45,843 nucleotides of DNA from Pseudomonas rubra (lineage in GTDB: Bacteria > Pseudomonadota > Gammaproteobacteria > Pseudomonadales > Pseudomonadaceae). The position numbers and the translations under genes were made by a program. This document shows positions 1 through 8,056 of the stretch, piece by piece. The stretch covers positions 1 to 45,843 of the forward strand of contig NZ_JAMDGZ010000065.1 in the NCBI RefSeq assembly GCF_028656935.1, written 5' to 3'. The notes below the pieces were generated by a model. That model saw nothing but the letters and a program-made list of their open reading frames with translations. It did no database searches and was not told the DNA's origin. The stretch's first letter is position 1. Every line of letters starts with the position of its first letter.

Positions 1-29
1 CATAGAATCTCCCACAGGAGAAGTGCAGG

Positions 30-62
30 GCCTGTAGGAGCGGGCTTGACCCGCGATCGCCA
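30..62. repeat. REP-type palindrome
   Basis: The stretch reads TGTAGGAGCGGGCTTGACCC and continues GCGATCGC, which is the usual form of a Pseudomonas REP unit (GTAGGAGCGGGC head, GGGCTTGACCC stem). It lies just past the stop of the ABC ATPase gene, the usual intergenic position for these elements. It may slow 3' exonucleases or help end transcription. Confidence 0.7.
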
Positions 63-69
63 TCCCGGA

Positions 70-858
70 TTAGTGCAGTATCTGCGCCAGAAATCCCTTG
101 GCCCGCGCACTCTGCGGGTTGTTGAAGAACGCCTCGGGGCTGGCGTCTTCGATGATCTGCCCGCCATCAAGAAACAGCACGCGCTCGGCCACCTGGCGGG
201 CAAAGCCCATTTCATGGGTGACGCAGAGCATGGTCATGCCGGTGTCGGCCAGTTTCACCAGCACATCCAGCACTTCGGCCACCATCTCCGGGTCCAGCGC
301 CGAGGTCGGCTCGTCAAACAGCATGATCTTCGGCTTCATGCACAACGCCCGGGCAATCGCTACCCGTTGCTGCTGGCCGCCCGACAGCTGACTGGGGTAT
401 TTGCCGGCCTGGCTCTCGATCCCTACCTTGCTCAGGTAAAAGCGCGCGCGGTCTTCGGCTTCCCTGCGCGACAGGCCGCGCACGCTCATGGGTGCCAGGG
501 TGCAGTTGTCGAGCACGCTCATGTGCGGGAACAGGTTGAAATGCTGGAACACCATGCCGATTTCGCTGCGTACCTCGGCGGCCTGGCGGGTGGTCAGGGC
601 CAGATCGGTGTCGTTGACGCGGATGTTGCCCTGCTCGGCAATTTCCAGGCGGTTGATGCAGCGGATCAGCGTCGATTTACCCGAACCGGACGGCCCACAG
701 AGGACGATGCGCTCGCCCTCGCGTACCTGCAGATTGATGTCGCGCAGCACATGGAAGGCGCCGTAATGCTTGTTCAGGCCCTCGACGGTCACCACGACCT
801 TGCGCGGGTCGGCCTGCGGGGCAGGGGTTGGGGTAGCAAGGCTCAGAGTAGCGGTCAT
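70..858 (-). CDS. Polar amino acid ABC transporter, ATP-binding subunit
   Basis: This 262-residue cytoplasmic ATPase powers amino acid import. The Walker A motif GPSGSGKST is at about residues 55-63, the Q-loop (VFQHFNLFPHM) follows, then the signature LSGGQQQR and Walker B with IMLFDEPTSALDP; the D-loop and switch histidine (VTHEMGFA) are also present. This is the pattern of the GlnQ/HisP family, and the length is normal apart from a proline-rich extension of about 20 residues at the N-terminus. It is the last gene of a minus-strand cluster with two permeases and a binding protein, but is separated from the permeases by the dehydrogenase gene. That arrangement ties transport to D-amino-acid oxidation. 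Specificity for D-lysine is inferred from the neighbouring genes only. Confidence 0.93.
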   Translation of the reverse strand: MTATLSLATPTPAPQADPRKVVVTVEGLNKHYGAFHVLRDINLQVREGERIVLCGPSGSGKSTLIRCINRLEIAEQGNIRVNDTDLALTTRQAAEVRSEIGMVFQHFNLFPHMSVLDNCTLAPMSVRGLSRREAEDRARFYLSKVGIESQAGKYPSQLSGGQQQRVAIARALCMKPKIMLFDEPTSALDPEMVAEVLDVLVKLADTGMTMLCVTHEMGFARQVAERVLFLDGGQIIEDASPEAFFNNPQSARAKGFLAQILH

Positions 859-876
859 ATTGTTATTCTCCCGCGG

Positions 877-2118
877 TCAGTCGAAGCGGCTCGCGCGGTA
901 AGGCGCAGGGTCGGTGAATGGAGTTTGGCCGGTGATCATTTCCGCCAGCAGGCGGCCGCTCACCGGTCCCAGGGTCAGGCCGTGGTGGGCATGACCGAAG
1001 TTGAACCACAGGCCCTTGTGGCGGGCGGCCGGGCCGATTACCGGGCGCATGTCCGGCAGGCACGGGCGGCGGCCCAGCCAAGGCTCGGCATCGACCCGCT
1101 CGCCGAGTGCAAAGACCTTGCGCGCCAGGGCTTCGCAGCGTTGCAACTGGATCTGGTTGGCGGCATCGCTGCTGGCGGCAAACTCAATGCCGGTGGTCAG
1201 GCGAATGCCCATGGCCATGGGCGCTAGCACGTAACCGCCCTGGGCATCGCAGATCGAATGCGTAAGCTCGGCGCCGTCACGGGCACGGTAATGCATGTGA
1301 TAGCCGCGCTTGATCTCCAGCGGGATGCGGTAGCCCAGCGGCTTGAACAGCTCGGCCGACTGCGGGCCGAGGGCGACCACCACGTCGGGGGCGGTGATCG
1401 GCCCCTGGCGGCTGTCGACCTGCCAGTCGCTGGCGACCTGGCGCAAGGTGCGGGCGTCGCCATGAATGAACTGGCCGCCGCGCTGGACGAACAGCTTGGC
1501 GTAGCCGCGGGTCAGGCCGCCGGGGTTGCTGACGGTCTTGGGGTCGAGCCAGTGGATGCCGCCGACCACCGTGTCGCTGAGGTCGGCTTCACGTGCGTGC
1601 AATTGCTGGCGGTCGAGGATCTCGTACTTCAAGCCATAGGCTTGCAGTGCATGGGCATCGGCCACGGCCTTTTGGTAGGCGCCCTCATTGCGGTACACCT
1701 CGATCCAGCCATTGGCCTTGACCAGCTCGCCAAGGCCGGCCGCGTCGATCAAGGCGTCGTGTTCTTCGACACAGCGCTGCACCAGCGGCAGCATGGCCTG
1801 GGTCGCCACGGCAATGCCGGCAGGCGAGGAGTTCTTCCAGTACTTGAACAGCCAGGGGCTGATCTTCGGCAGGTGGGTGAAGCTGTAGCGCACGTCGGGC
1901 TGGCGGTTCAGGCCATAGCGCAGCAGGCTCGACAGCTCACGGGGGAAGGCATAGGGGATGACACTGGAGCGCTCGATCAGCCCGGCGTTGCCATGGCTGG
2001 TGCCACTGCCGGGCTCTTCGCGGTCGATGAGGATGACCTTGCGCCCGCGTGCCTGCAGGTGCAGGGCGGTGCACACGCCAACGATACCGGCGCCCAGAAC
2101 GATGGTTTGACAATGCAT
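877..2118 (-). CDS. amaD: FAD-dependent D-amino-acid dehydrogenase (AmaD/DadA-like)
   Basis: This 413-residue flavoprotein of the DadA/DAO family should oxidise a D-amino acid to the 2-oxo acid and pass electrons to the membrane. The dinucleotide fold is at the very start (LGAGIVGVCTALHL), followed by an acidic strand end (LIDREEPGSGTSHGNAG). The C-terminal FAD segment is also clear (PWLGRRPCLPDMRPVIGPA, then FNFGHAHHGLTLGP). The ATG at 2118 is preferred over the upstream GTG at 2133 because AGGA sits 8 nt ahead of it. It lies between the transporter permease and ATPase genes, and DpkA- and AmaC-like genes are nearby. From memory this matches the P. putida locus in which AmaD acts on D-lysine. 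The family call is firm; the substrate and symbol are inferred from gene order. Confidence 0.85.
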   Translation of the reverse strand: MHCQTIVLGAGIVGVCTALHLQARGRKVILIDREEPGSGTSHGNAGLIERSSVIPYAFPRELSSLLRYGLNRQPDVRYSFTHLPKISPWLFKYWKNSSPAGIAVATQAMLPLVQRCVEEHDALIDAAGLGELVKANGWIEVYRNEGAYQKAVADAHALQAYGLKYEILDRQQLHAREADLSDTVVGGIHWLDPKTVSNPGGLTRGYAKLFVQRGGQFIHGDARTLRQVASDWQVDSRQGPITAPDVVVALGPQSAELFKPLGYRIPLEIKRGYHMHYRARDGAELTHSICDAQGGYVLAPMAMGIRLTTGIEFAASSDAANQIQLQRCEALARKVFALGERVDAEPWLGRRPCLPDMRPVIGPAARHKGLWFNFGHAHHGLTLGPVSGRLLAEMITGQTPFTDPAPYRASRFD

Positions 2119-2143
2119 TGGAACGGTCCTCACAAGCAGGCGG

Positions 2144-2854
2144 TCAGCGCAGGTGGCGGCCCAGGCGGGCTTCGATGTGTTTCAGGCTGCGGCGCACGAT
2201 CTCGACGATCAGCAGGTAAAGCACTGCGGCCCACAGGTAGATCTGGAAGTCGAAGCTGCGCGAGAAGGCAAGCTTGGTCACGCCCATCAGGTCATAGATC
2301 GTCACCAGCGAGGCAATGGCACTGGCCTTGATCATCAGGATCAGCTCGTTGCCCAGCGGGCCGATGGCAACGATCAGCGACTGCGGCAGGATCACCTTGA
2401 AGAAGGTGGTCGAGCGTTTCAGGCTCAGGGCTTTGGCGGCTTCATACTGGCCCGGGGCGACCGCCAACAGGCTGCCGCGGAAGATCTCGGCCTGGTAGGC
2501 GGCGGTGTTGAGGGTGAAGGCCAGCACTGTGCAGTACCAGGCATCGCGGAAGAACCACCACAGGCCGACCTCCTGCCAGAAACCCTTGAGCGAACCCAGG
2601 CCGTAGTACAGCAGGAACAGCTGGGCCAGCAACGGCGAGCCGCGGAAGAAGTAGATATAGCCGGCGCTCAGGCGTTGCAGCACCAGGTTGTTCGACAGCC
2701 TGGCCAGGGCCAGCAGCATGCCGAGCAGGGCGCCGAGGGTGAAGGACAGCGCCACCAGCTTGCCGGTCACCAGCAGGCCGTCGATAAAGCGCGGGCCGTA
2801 GCGTTCCAGCAGGTCGGGGTCGAGCACCAGCGCCAGCAGTTGATCGAAGCTCAT
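2144..2854 (-). CDS. Polar amino acid ABC transporter permease (second subunit)
   Basis: This 236-residue inner-membrane subunit has about five hydrophobic helices. It carries the EAA loop that contacts the ATPase (YEAAKALSLKRSTTFFKVILPQ) and is close in type to HisM/GltK. Its ATG overlaps the stop of the preceding permease gene (ATGA type), so the two should be translated in a coupled way as a heterodimer. The dehydrogenase gene begins 25 nt downstream on the same strand, which suggests one transcript for uptake and oxidation. Confidence 0.93.
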   Translation of the reverse strand: MSFDQLLALVLDPDLLERYGPRFIDGLLVTGKLVALSFTLGALLGMLLALARLSNNLVLQRLSAGYIYFFRGSPLLAQLFLLYYGLGSLKGFWQEVGLWWFFRDAWYCTVLAFTLNTAAYQAEIFRGSLLAVAPGQYEAAKALSLKRSTTFFKVILPQSLIVAIGPLGNELILMIKASAIASLVTIYDLMGVTKLAFSRSFDFQIYLWAAVLYLLIVEIVRRSLKHIEARLGRHLR

Positions 2855-3570
2855 GTGCGTGCCCCCCGCAGATGGCGGCTGAAGTACTGTTCGATAAAGG
2901 TGAACACCCGCCCCGACAGCGCCGAGAACAGCAGGTAACCCAGGCAGGCAACACCGTAGAAGAACATCGGCTCCTTGGTCACGCTGACCGCAAGGTTGGT
3001 CTGGCGCATCAGGTCGACCAGGGAGATGGTCGACACCAGCGAGGTGTCCTTGAGCAGCGACAGCCAGTTGTTCGACAGGCCCGGCAGGGCAATACGCACC
3101 AGTTGCGGGAACACCACCTTGCGAAAGGTAGTGGCCTTGCTCAGACCCAGCGCGGCCGAGGCTTCGTATTGGCCCTTGGCGACGGTCTTGAACGCGGCCA
3201 GCCAGATCTCGCTGGAGAACGCAGCGAACACCAGGCTGAAGGCAATCATCGCGGCCAGGAAGGTGTTGATCAGCACTTCGCCTTCATAGCCCATGGCCAG
3301 GAGGATTTTTTGCGCGGCTATCTGGCAGCCGTAATAGATGATCAGCAGCGTGAGCAACTCCGGCAGGCCACGGAACACGGTGGAGAACACCGTGGCGGCG
3401 GCGCGTGGGAAGCGCTTGGAGGAGCGGGCGGCGAGGGCCACGCCCAGGCCCAGCGGCAGGCCGATGGGCAGGCAGGCCAGGGCCAGGGAAATGGTTACCA
3501 GGGCGCCGGCCAGCAACGCCTGGCCCCAGCCGCCGCTGGCGAAGGAAAGCAGTGACAGTTGTTCGAGCAT
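2851..3570 (-). CDS. Polar amino acid ABC transporter permease (first subunit)
   Basis: This 239-residue inner-membrane subunit is of the HisQ/GltJ type. The EAA loop is visible (YEASAALGLSKATTFRKVVFPQ), flanked by hydrophobic helices. The reading frame stays open to 3636, but the extra N-terminal part would translate a REP palindrome. The ATG at 3570, with AGAGGG about 8 nt upstream and the sequence MLEQLSLLSFASGGWGQALL, is the likely start. It pairs with the overlapping second permease. It is separated from the binding-protein gene by about 140 nt holding a REP pair, which may lower permease expression relative to the binding protein. Confidence 0.92.
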   Translation of the reverse strand: MLEQLSLLSFASGGWGQALLAGALVTISLALACLPIGLPLGLGVALAARSSKRFPRAAATVFSTVFRGLPELLTLLIIYYGCQIAAQKILLAMGYEGEVLINTFLAAMIAFSLVFAAFSSEIWLAAFKTVAKGQYEASAALGLSKATTFRKVVFPQLVRIALPGLSNNWLSLLKDTSLVSTISLVDLMRQTNLAVSVTKEPMFFYGVACLGYLLFSALSGRVFTFIEQYFSRHLRGART

Positions 3571-3597
3571 GCTCAAACCCTCTTGCAAGACAGACAC

Positions 3598-3690
3598 CCC
3601 TGTGGGAGCCGGCCTTGCCGGCGATGGCATCGACACGCAGTCAGGCAGTGCGCGGCGTCTGCATCGCTGGCAAGGCCAGCTCCCACAGGT
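3598..3690. repeat. Pair of inverted REP elements (BIME-like)
   Basis: The arm CTGTGGGAGCCGGCCTTGCC at about 3600 and its near reverse complement ending in CCAGCTCCCACAG at about 3688 face each other across 35 nt. The pair fills the gap between the binding-protein stop and the permease start. It could stabilise the upstream mRNA and so favour a high ratio of binding protein to permease, which is a common arrangement in ABC operons. Confidence 0.8.
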
Positions 3691-3709
3691 CCCTCACAGG
3701 GCGTGAGAT

Positions 3710-4468
3710 TTACTGATAGATATCGAAGGCGAAGTAACGACTGGCGATCTTCTGGTAGGTGCCGTTGGCGACGATGGCGTCCAGGGCCGTGTTCAGACGC
3801 TCGCGCAGGGCCTGGTCTTCCTTGCGCACGGCAATCGAGGCGTCGGCCTTGGTGCCGTTGACGTCGCCAAGGATCTTGCAGCAGTCCTTGCCGGCCTTGC
3901 CCAGCCACTCGGTCAGCGGGAATTTGTCGGCAATCACCCCGTCCAGGCGGCCGGCGGCAAGGTCGGCGTTGGCTTCGTCGAGGGTCGGGTAGAGTTTGAC
4001 GTCGGCGCCGGCCTTGCCGTACACGTCTTCGGCATAAATGGCCTGGGTCGAGGACGCTTGCGCACCGACCGTGTAGCCCTTGAAGTCGGTCTGTGCGTCG
4101 GTGATTTCACTGTCCTTGGCCACGGCTACCGACAAGGGGGTCTTGTAGTAGTGGTTGGTGAAGGCGATCTTCTTGCGTCGCTCTTCGGTATTGATCATCG
4201 AGGCCACTACGGCGTCGTACTTCTTGGCCATCAAGGCCGGGATGATGCCTTCCCAGTCCTGGGCCACCAGGGTGCATTCGACTTTCATCTGCTCGCACAG
4301 GGCATGGGTGATGTCGACGTCGAAGCCGTGCAGTTTGTTATCCGAATCGACGTAGTTGAACGGGGGGTAGGCGCCTTCGGTGGCGATCTTCAGGGTTTCG
4401 GCCTGGGCCATGGTCGAGCCGGCGAGCAGCAGGGCGCAAGCCCCTGCGAAGCGGATAACAGGTTTCAT
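3710..4468 (-). CDS. Periplasmic amino-acid-binding protein of ABC transporter
   Basis: This 252-residue solute-binding protein belongs to the lysine/arginine/ornithine/histidine-binding family (SBP_bac_3). It has a signal peptide (MKPVIRFAGACALLLAGSTMAQA) with a probable cut after AQA. The mature start, ETLKIATEGAYPPFNYVD, is the family hallmark, and GFDVDITHALCEQM follows. The frame runs up to 4576 without a stop, but GAGGTG lies just ahead of the ATG at 4468 and the signal peptide begins there. It belongs with the two permeases and the ATPase. A basic amino acid ligand fits both the family and the D-lysine genes around it, but the sequence alone does not prove the ligand. Confidence 0.92.
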   Translation of the reverse strand: MKPVIRFAGACALLLAGSTMAQAETLKIATEGAYPPFNYVDSDNKLHGFDVDITHALCEQMKVECTLVAQDWEGIIPALMAKKYDAVVASMINTEERRKKIAFTNHYYKTPLSVAVAKDSEITDAQTDFKGYTVGAQASSTQAIYAEDVYGKAGADVKLYPTLDEANADLAAGRLDGVIADKFPLTEWLGKAGKDCCKILGDVNGTKADASIAVRKEDQALRERLNTALDAIVANGTYQKIASRYFAFDIYQ

Positions 4469-4499
4469 GACACACCTCGATCTGTTGTTTGCACTCTTG

Positions 4500-5426
4500 C
4501 TATTGTTTGCTCGTTGACGTGTAGCCAACGAATTCGTTGTGTAGAGCTGCAGTTGCTTCCAAGCGTTTTTCAACATCCGGTCCTAGCTTCTTGCAGACCT
4601 CGTTGACCATCAGGTGTACCCACGACAGCATCGTCGCGGTGGACTCCCAGAACAGATTGAATTCGGTAGGGATGCGAAACACCTCACTGGCGTTGGCATC
4701 GGCCCAGTCACAAAACGTGTCGGTCACCAGGGTGACGGCAATGCCCGCAGCGTGCGCCTTGCGGCACAAGGTCAGGGCATGGCGCGAGTAACGGCGCGCT
4801 TCGAACACCACCAGGGCGCAGTCGGCCGGATCACTGAGCAGCACCTCGCCAAAATGCCCGGCACTGCCGTCGACCACCTGCACGCCGTCGCGCAGGTATT
4901 GCAGCAAGTGGACCATGCACTGGGCGATGCCGCGCTCGGTCTGAAAACCTGCGACGAACACCTTGCGCCGCTGCGCCAGACGTTGGCTGACCACCTGCCA
5001 GGTCGGGGTGCGGCTGTACTCGTAAACCCGCACCAGCGCGCCGACTTCCTGCTCCAGGCTGCGGGCCAGGCCGGCGGCATCCTGGCCGTGCTGCTGGCGA
5101 AACTCTTGCAGGCGATCACCAACCAGCCAGGGGCCTTCGCCCAGGTCGTCTTTAAGGTCGTGTTTGAGCGCCTTGAGGTGTTCGTAGCCCAGCGAGCGGC
5201 AGAAGCGCCCGACACTCGACTCGCTGACGCCGATTTTTGCTGCAAGGCTTGCGGAGGTTTCGAAAGGCAGGTCGGTGAGGTTGGCGAGCATGTGGCTGGC
5301 GATCTTGCGCCCGGACGCCGCTGCGTGCTGCAGGCTGTGTTCCAGGCGCTGTTTGATCGGTTGGCTCACAGGGCGATACTCGAAGGCAGTGGCACGTGGA
5401 AACAGAAAATGAATGTTTTCTGTCAT
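4500..5426 (-). CDS. RpiR/MurR-family transcriptional regulator
   Basis: This 308-residue repressor-type protein has an N-terminal winged HTH at about residues 35-110 (SASLAAKIGVSESSVGRFCR is the recognition region). A C-terminal SIS domain at about 145-275 (FVAGFQTERGIAQ, then DPADCALVVF) normally binds a phosphosugar or other small ligand. The ATG at 5426 is preferred to the TTG at 5429; no strong ribosome site is visible. It diverges from the DpkA-like gene and lies 31 nt ahead of the binding-protein gene on the same strand, so it probably controls both sides and itself. Repeated CTGTCA half-sites in the divergent gap are the likely operator. The inducer is unknown; a D-lysine intermediate is plausible. 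Confidence 0.88.
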   Translation of the reverse strand: MTENIHFLFPRATAFEYRPVSQPIKQRLEHSLQHAAASGRKIASHMLANLTDLPFETSASLAAKIGVSESSVGRFCRSLGYEHLKALKHDLKDDLGEGPWLVGDRLQEFRQQHGQDAAGLARSLEQEVGALVRVYEYSRTPTWQVVSQRLAQRRKVFVAGFQTERGIAQCMVHLLQYLRDGVQVVDGSAGHFGEVLLSDPADCALVVFEARRYSRHALTLCRKAHAAGIAVTLVTDTFCDWADANASEVFRIPTEFNLFWESTATMLSWVHLMVNEVCKKLGPDVEKRLEATAALHNEFVGYTSTSKQ

Positions 5427-5454
5427 CAAGTCAATATTTGACAGTTTGCTGTCA
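5420..5454. promoter_or_regulatory. Candidate operator: three CTGTCA half-sites between divergent genes
   Basis: CTGTCA at 5420-5425, its inverse TGACAG at 5439-5444, and CTGTCA again at 5449-5454 make two nested palindromes. Inside them is GTCAATATTTGAC (5430-5442), which is symmetrical about its centre. They sit over the start of the RpiR-type gene and within 100 nt of the DpkA-like start. That is where an autoregulating divergent repressor would bind. No binding evidence is available. Confidence 0.5.
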
Positions 5455-5519
5455 CAAGAGGAAAGTCAAGGCATTGTCCATCGCTGTCGCCCATTCCAAT
5501 TCCAATAAGGGAGCTTCAG

Positions 5520-6545
5520 ATGTCCGCACGTCCCGACACTGCTGTCGCGCAGATTGCCTTTGCCGACTTGCAGGCCTTGTTGCAGCGCATTTTTGTCCGT
5601 CATGGTTGCAGCCAGGCGGTGGCCCAGGCTCTGGCGTTCAACTGCGCCAGCGCCCAACGCGATGGCGCTCACAGCCATGGTGTGTTCCGTATTCCCGGGT
5701 ATGTCTCGACCCTGGCCAGCGGCTGGGTCAACGGCCAGGCCGTGCCTGAAGTGACAGACGTCGCCAGTGGCTATGTGCGCGTCGATGCCGGTGGCGGTTT
5801 TGCCCAACCGGCCCTGGCGGCGGCCCGCAGCTTGCTGGTAGAAAAAGCCCGCAGCGCCGGGATTGCTGTGCTGGCGATTCACAACTCGCACCACTTCGCC
5901 GCCTTGTGGCCAGACGTCGAGCCCTTCGCTGATGAAGGCCTGGTGGCCCTGAGCGTGGTCAACAGCATGACCTGCGTGGTGCCCCATGGCGCCCATCAAC
6001 CCTTGTTCGGCACCAACCCCATAGCCTTCGCCGCGCCGTGTGCCGGCAGCGACCCGATCGTCTTCGACATGGCCACCAGCGCCATAGCCCATGGCGATGT
6101 GCAGATCGCCGCGCGCAAGGGTGAACGGCTGCCTGAAGGCATGGGCGTGGACAACAAGGGTGAGCCGACTTGCGATCCCCAGGCGATTCTCGACGGCGGC
6201 GCCTTACTGCCGTTTGGCGGGCACAAGGGTTCGGCGCTGTCGATGATGGTCGAACTGCTGGCGGCGGCGCTGACCGGTGGCCACTTCTCTTTCGAGTTCG
6301 ACTGGTCGCAGCACCCGGGGGCGAAGACCCCCTGGACCGGGCAGTTGATCATCGTCATTGACCCGAGCAAGGCCGAAGGCAACCGCTTTGCCGAGCGCAG
6401 CCGTGAACTGGTGCGGCAGATGCAGGCAGTGGGCTTGCAGCGCATGCCGGGTGAACGGCGCTACCGTGAGCGCGAGCAGTCGGCGAAGGTCGGGGTGACC
6501 CTGACTGTGGCAGAGCTTGAACAATTGCAGGCATTGGCCGGGTAG
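5520..6545 (+). CDS. dpkA: Delta1-piperideine-2-carboxylate / pyrroline-2-carboxylate reductase (Ldh2 family)
   Basis: This 341-residue NAD(P)H-dependent enzyme of the malate/L-lactate dehydrogenase-like (Ldh2) family has the usual length. The conserved motif DGAHSHGVFRIPGY lies at about residues 48-61 and holds the catalytic His, with nearby Ser. The nucleotide and substrate loops HNSHHFAALWP, FGTNPIAFAAPC and PFGGHKGSALSMMVELL follow. In P. putida, DpkA reduces the cyclic imine formed from deaminated D-lysine to L-pipecolate. The ATG is preceded by AAGGGAG. Its partners here, a D-amino-acid dehydrogenase and an aminotransferase, would both supply that imine, so gene order supports the assignment. 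A proline-type imine as substrate cannot be excluded. Confidence 0.86.
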   Translation: MSARPDTAVAQIAFADLQALLQRIFVRHGCSQAVAQALAFNCASAQRDGAHSHGVFRIPGYVSTLASGWVNGQAVPEVTDVASGYVRVDAGGGFAQPALAAARSLLVEKARSAGIAVLAIHNSHHFAALWPDVEPFADEGLVALSVVNSMTCVVPHGAHQPLFGTNPIAFAAPCAGSDPIVFDMATSAIAHGDVQIAARKGERLPEGMGVDNKGEPTCDPQAILDGGALLPFGGHKGSALSMMVELLAAALTGGHFSFEFDWSQHPGAKTPWTGQLIIVIDPSKAEGNRFAERSRELVRQMQAVGLQRMPGERRYREREQSAKVGVTLTVAELEQLQALAG

Positions 6546-6600
6546 GGGTGGGAGCGGCGGTGCGACGCCTCGACTTGTCCCGCGATGCGGCCACCACCGA
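6546..6600. repeat. Single REP-like palindrome after dpkA
   Basis: GGTGGGAGCGGCGGTGCGAC with a later CTTGTCCCGCGATGCGGCC resembles a Pseudomonas REP unit with a diverged middle. It begins directly at the dpkA stop codon and may act in mRNA stability or termination between dpkA and the aminotransferase gene. Confidence 0.55.
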
Positions 6601-6605
6601 CCACT

Positions 6606-6634
6606 GTGCACCCATGCACTAATCAGTTGCACCC
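6606..6634. promoter_or_regulatory. Candidate operator repeats TGCACCC upstream of the aminotransferase
   Basis: TGCACCC occurs at 6607-6613 and again in GTTGCACCC at 6626-6634, starts 21 bp apart (two helical turns). The complementary form GGTGCAACCA recurs ahead of the downstream permease. Spacing and sharing suggest a common regulator, but none is identified. Confidence 0.35.
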
Positions 6635-6718
6635 AGGGTAATGTTCCTCTGCCCCCGGTACAGGTATCCTCGACACAGCTTTTACTCCGAATTGTCCTGA
6701 CCCAAGGAGCTGTGCGCT

Positions 6719-7912
6719 GTGTTCAAACATGTCGATGCCTATGCCGGCGATCCGATTCTCTCCCTGATGGAGACCTTCAAGGCCGACCCGCGCGCCGCCA
6801 AGGTCAACCTGAGTATCGGCCTGTATTACGATGCCGCAGGCGTGGTGCCACAGCTGGATGCGGTGCGCGAAGCCGAGCAGCGCTTTGCCGCCCAGCCTCA
6901 CGAAGCCTCGATGTACCTGCCGATGGAAGGCCTGAACAGCTACCGCCAGGCGATCCAGGCGCTGTTGTTCGGCGCAGGCCACCCGGCAGTTGAAGGCGGC
7001 CGCGTGGCCACCGTGCAGACGGTGGGTGGCTCTGGCGCGCTGAAGGTCGGCGCCGACTTCCTCAAGCGTTACTTCCCCGCATCGCAGGTCTGGGTCAGCG
7101 ATCCGACCTGGGACAACCACCGGGCGATCTTCGAAGGCGCAGGTTTTACGGTCAACACCTACCCGTACTTCGACCAGGCCACCCGCGGCCTGGACTTCGA
7201 CGCCATGCTCGCCACCCTGCAGGGCCTGGCGCCCAACAGCATCGTCCTGCTGCACCCGTGCTGCCACAACCCGACCGGGGTCGATCTGAGCCAGAACCAA
7301 TGGCAACAGGTGATCGAAGTGCTCAAGGCGCGCCAGCTGATCCCGTTCCTCGACATCGCCTACCAGGGCTTTGGTGAAGGCCTGGCGGACGACGCCTACG
7401 CCATTCGCGAAGTGGCCCGTGCCGGCGTGCCGTGCCTGGTGAGCAACTCGTTCTCGAAAATCTTCTCGCTGTATGGCGAGCGGGTCGGCGGTTTGTCGGT
7501 GGTCTGTGACGACGCTGACAGCGCGCAAAGCGTGCTCGGCCAACTCAAGGCCACCGTGCGCCGCAACTACTCCAGCCCGCCAAACTTCGGTGCCCAACTG
7601 GTGGCGGCGGTGCTCGGTGATGCCCAGCTGAACGCCCAGTGGCAAGCGGAAGTGGAGAAGATGCGCTTGCGCATCCTCGACATGCGCCAGGCCCTGGTCG
7701 ACACCCTGGGCGAGCTGCTGCCGGGCCAGGACTTCCAGTTCTTCCTGCGCCAGCGCGGCATGTTCAGCTACACCGGCTTCAGCGTCGAGCAGGTGCGTCG
7801 CCTGCGAGACGAGTTCGGCGTGTACCTGATCGACAGCGGCCGGGTGTGCATGGCGGGCCTGCGTCCGGATAACCTGCAGCAGGTGGCCAAGGCGTTCGCT
7901 GCGGTTCAATAA
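6719..7912 (+). CDS. amaC: Aromatic/D-lysine-type aminotransferase (TyrB-like, AmaC-like)
   Basis: This 397-residue class I aminotransferase is of the AspC/TyrB type. The PLP-binding lysine is K247 in SNSFSKIFSLYGERVGG. Also visible are the cofactor-contact segment HPCCHNPTGVDL, the aspartate region LDIAYQGFGEG, and the C-terminal GRVCMAGLRPDNL with the carboxylate-binding arginine. The start is a GTG with AAGGAG 9 nt upstream. It follows dpkA on the same strand after a 170-nt gap with a REP unit. In P. putida the equivalent gene (AmaC, from memory) is linked to D-lysine catabolism; biochemically the family prefers aromatic amino acids and glutamate/2-oxoglutarate. The fold is certain; the physiological substrate is inferred. 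Confidence 0.85.
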   Translation: MFKHVDAYAGDPILSLMETFKADPRAAKVNLSIGLYYDAAGVVPQLDAVREAEQRFAAQPHEASMYLPMEGLNSYRQAIQALLFGAGHPAVEGGRVATVQTVGGSGALKVGADFLKRYFPASQVWVSDPTWDNHRAIFEGAGFTVNTYPYFDQATRGLDFDAMLATLQGLAPNSIVLLHPCCHNPTGVDLSQNQWQQVIEVLKARQLIPFLDIAYQGFGEGLADDAYAIREVARAGVPCLVSNSFSKIFSLYGERVGGLSVVCDDADSAQSVLGQLKATVRRNYSSPPNFGAQLVAAVLGDAQLNAQWQAEVEKMRLRILDMRQALVDTLGELLPGQDFQFFLRQRGMFSYTGFSVEQVRRLRDEFGVYLIDSGRVCMAGLRPDNLQQVAKAFAAVQ

Positions 7913-7920
7913 GCAAAATC

Positions 7921-8004
7921 TATCGCGGGGCAAGTCGGGTCGCCGCATCGCCGCTCCCACAGAGGTCATCCAGACCCTGTGGGAGCGGGCTTGCCCCGCG
8001 ATGC
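7921..8004. repeat. Pair of inverted REP elements
   Basis: TATCGCGGGGCAAGTCGGG with CCGCTCCCACAG is followed, in the opposite orientation, by CTGTGGGAGCGGGCTTGCCC and CGCGATGC. The two units face each other just after the aminotransferase stop and form a BIME-like pair. Confidence 0.8.
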
Positions 8005-8015
8005 TTTTAACCCAA

Positions 8016-8056
8016 GGTGCAACCACTCCTCGGCCAGGGCTTTGCAAGTGCAACCA
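8016..8056. promoter_or_regulatory. Candidate operator repeats GGTGCAACCA upstream of the permease
   Basis: GGTGCAACCA at 8016-8025 and AGTGCAACCA at 8047-8056 are direct repeats 31 bp apart, about three helical turns. A third copy in reverse (GTTGCACCC) overlaps the ribosome-binding region of the permease at 8149-8157. The same word is found before the aminotransferase gene. Confidence 0.4.

Noticed and set aside
1258..2331. Plus-strand frame of 357 codons opposite the dehydrogenase
   Set aside because: It is an antisense shadow running over two confirmed genes and has no recognisable motifs.
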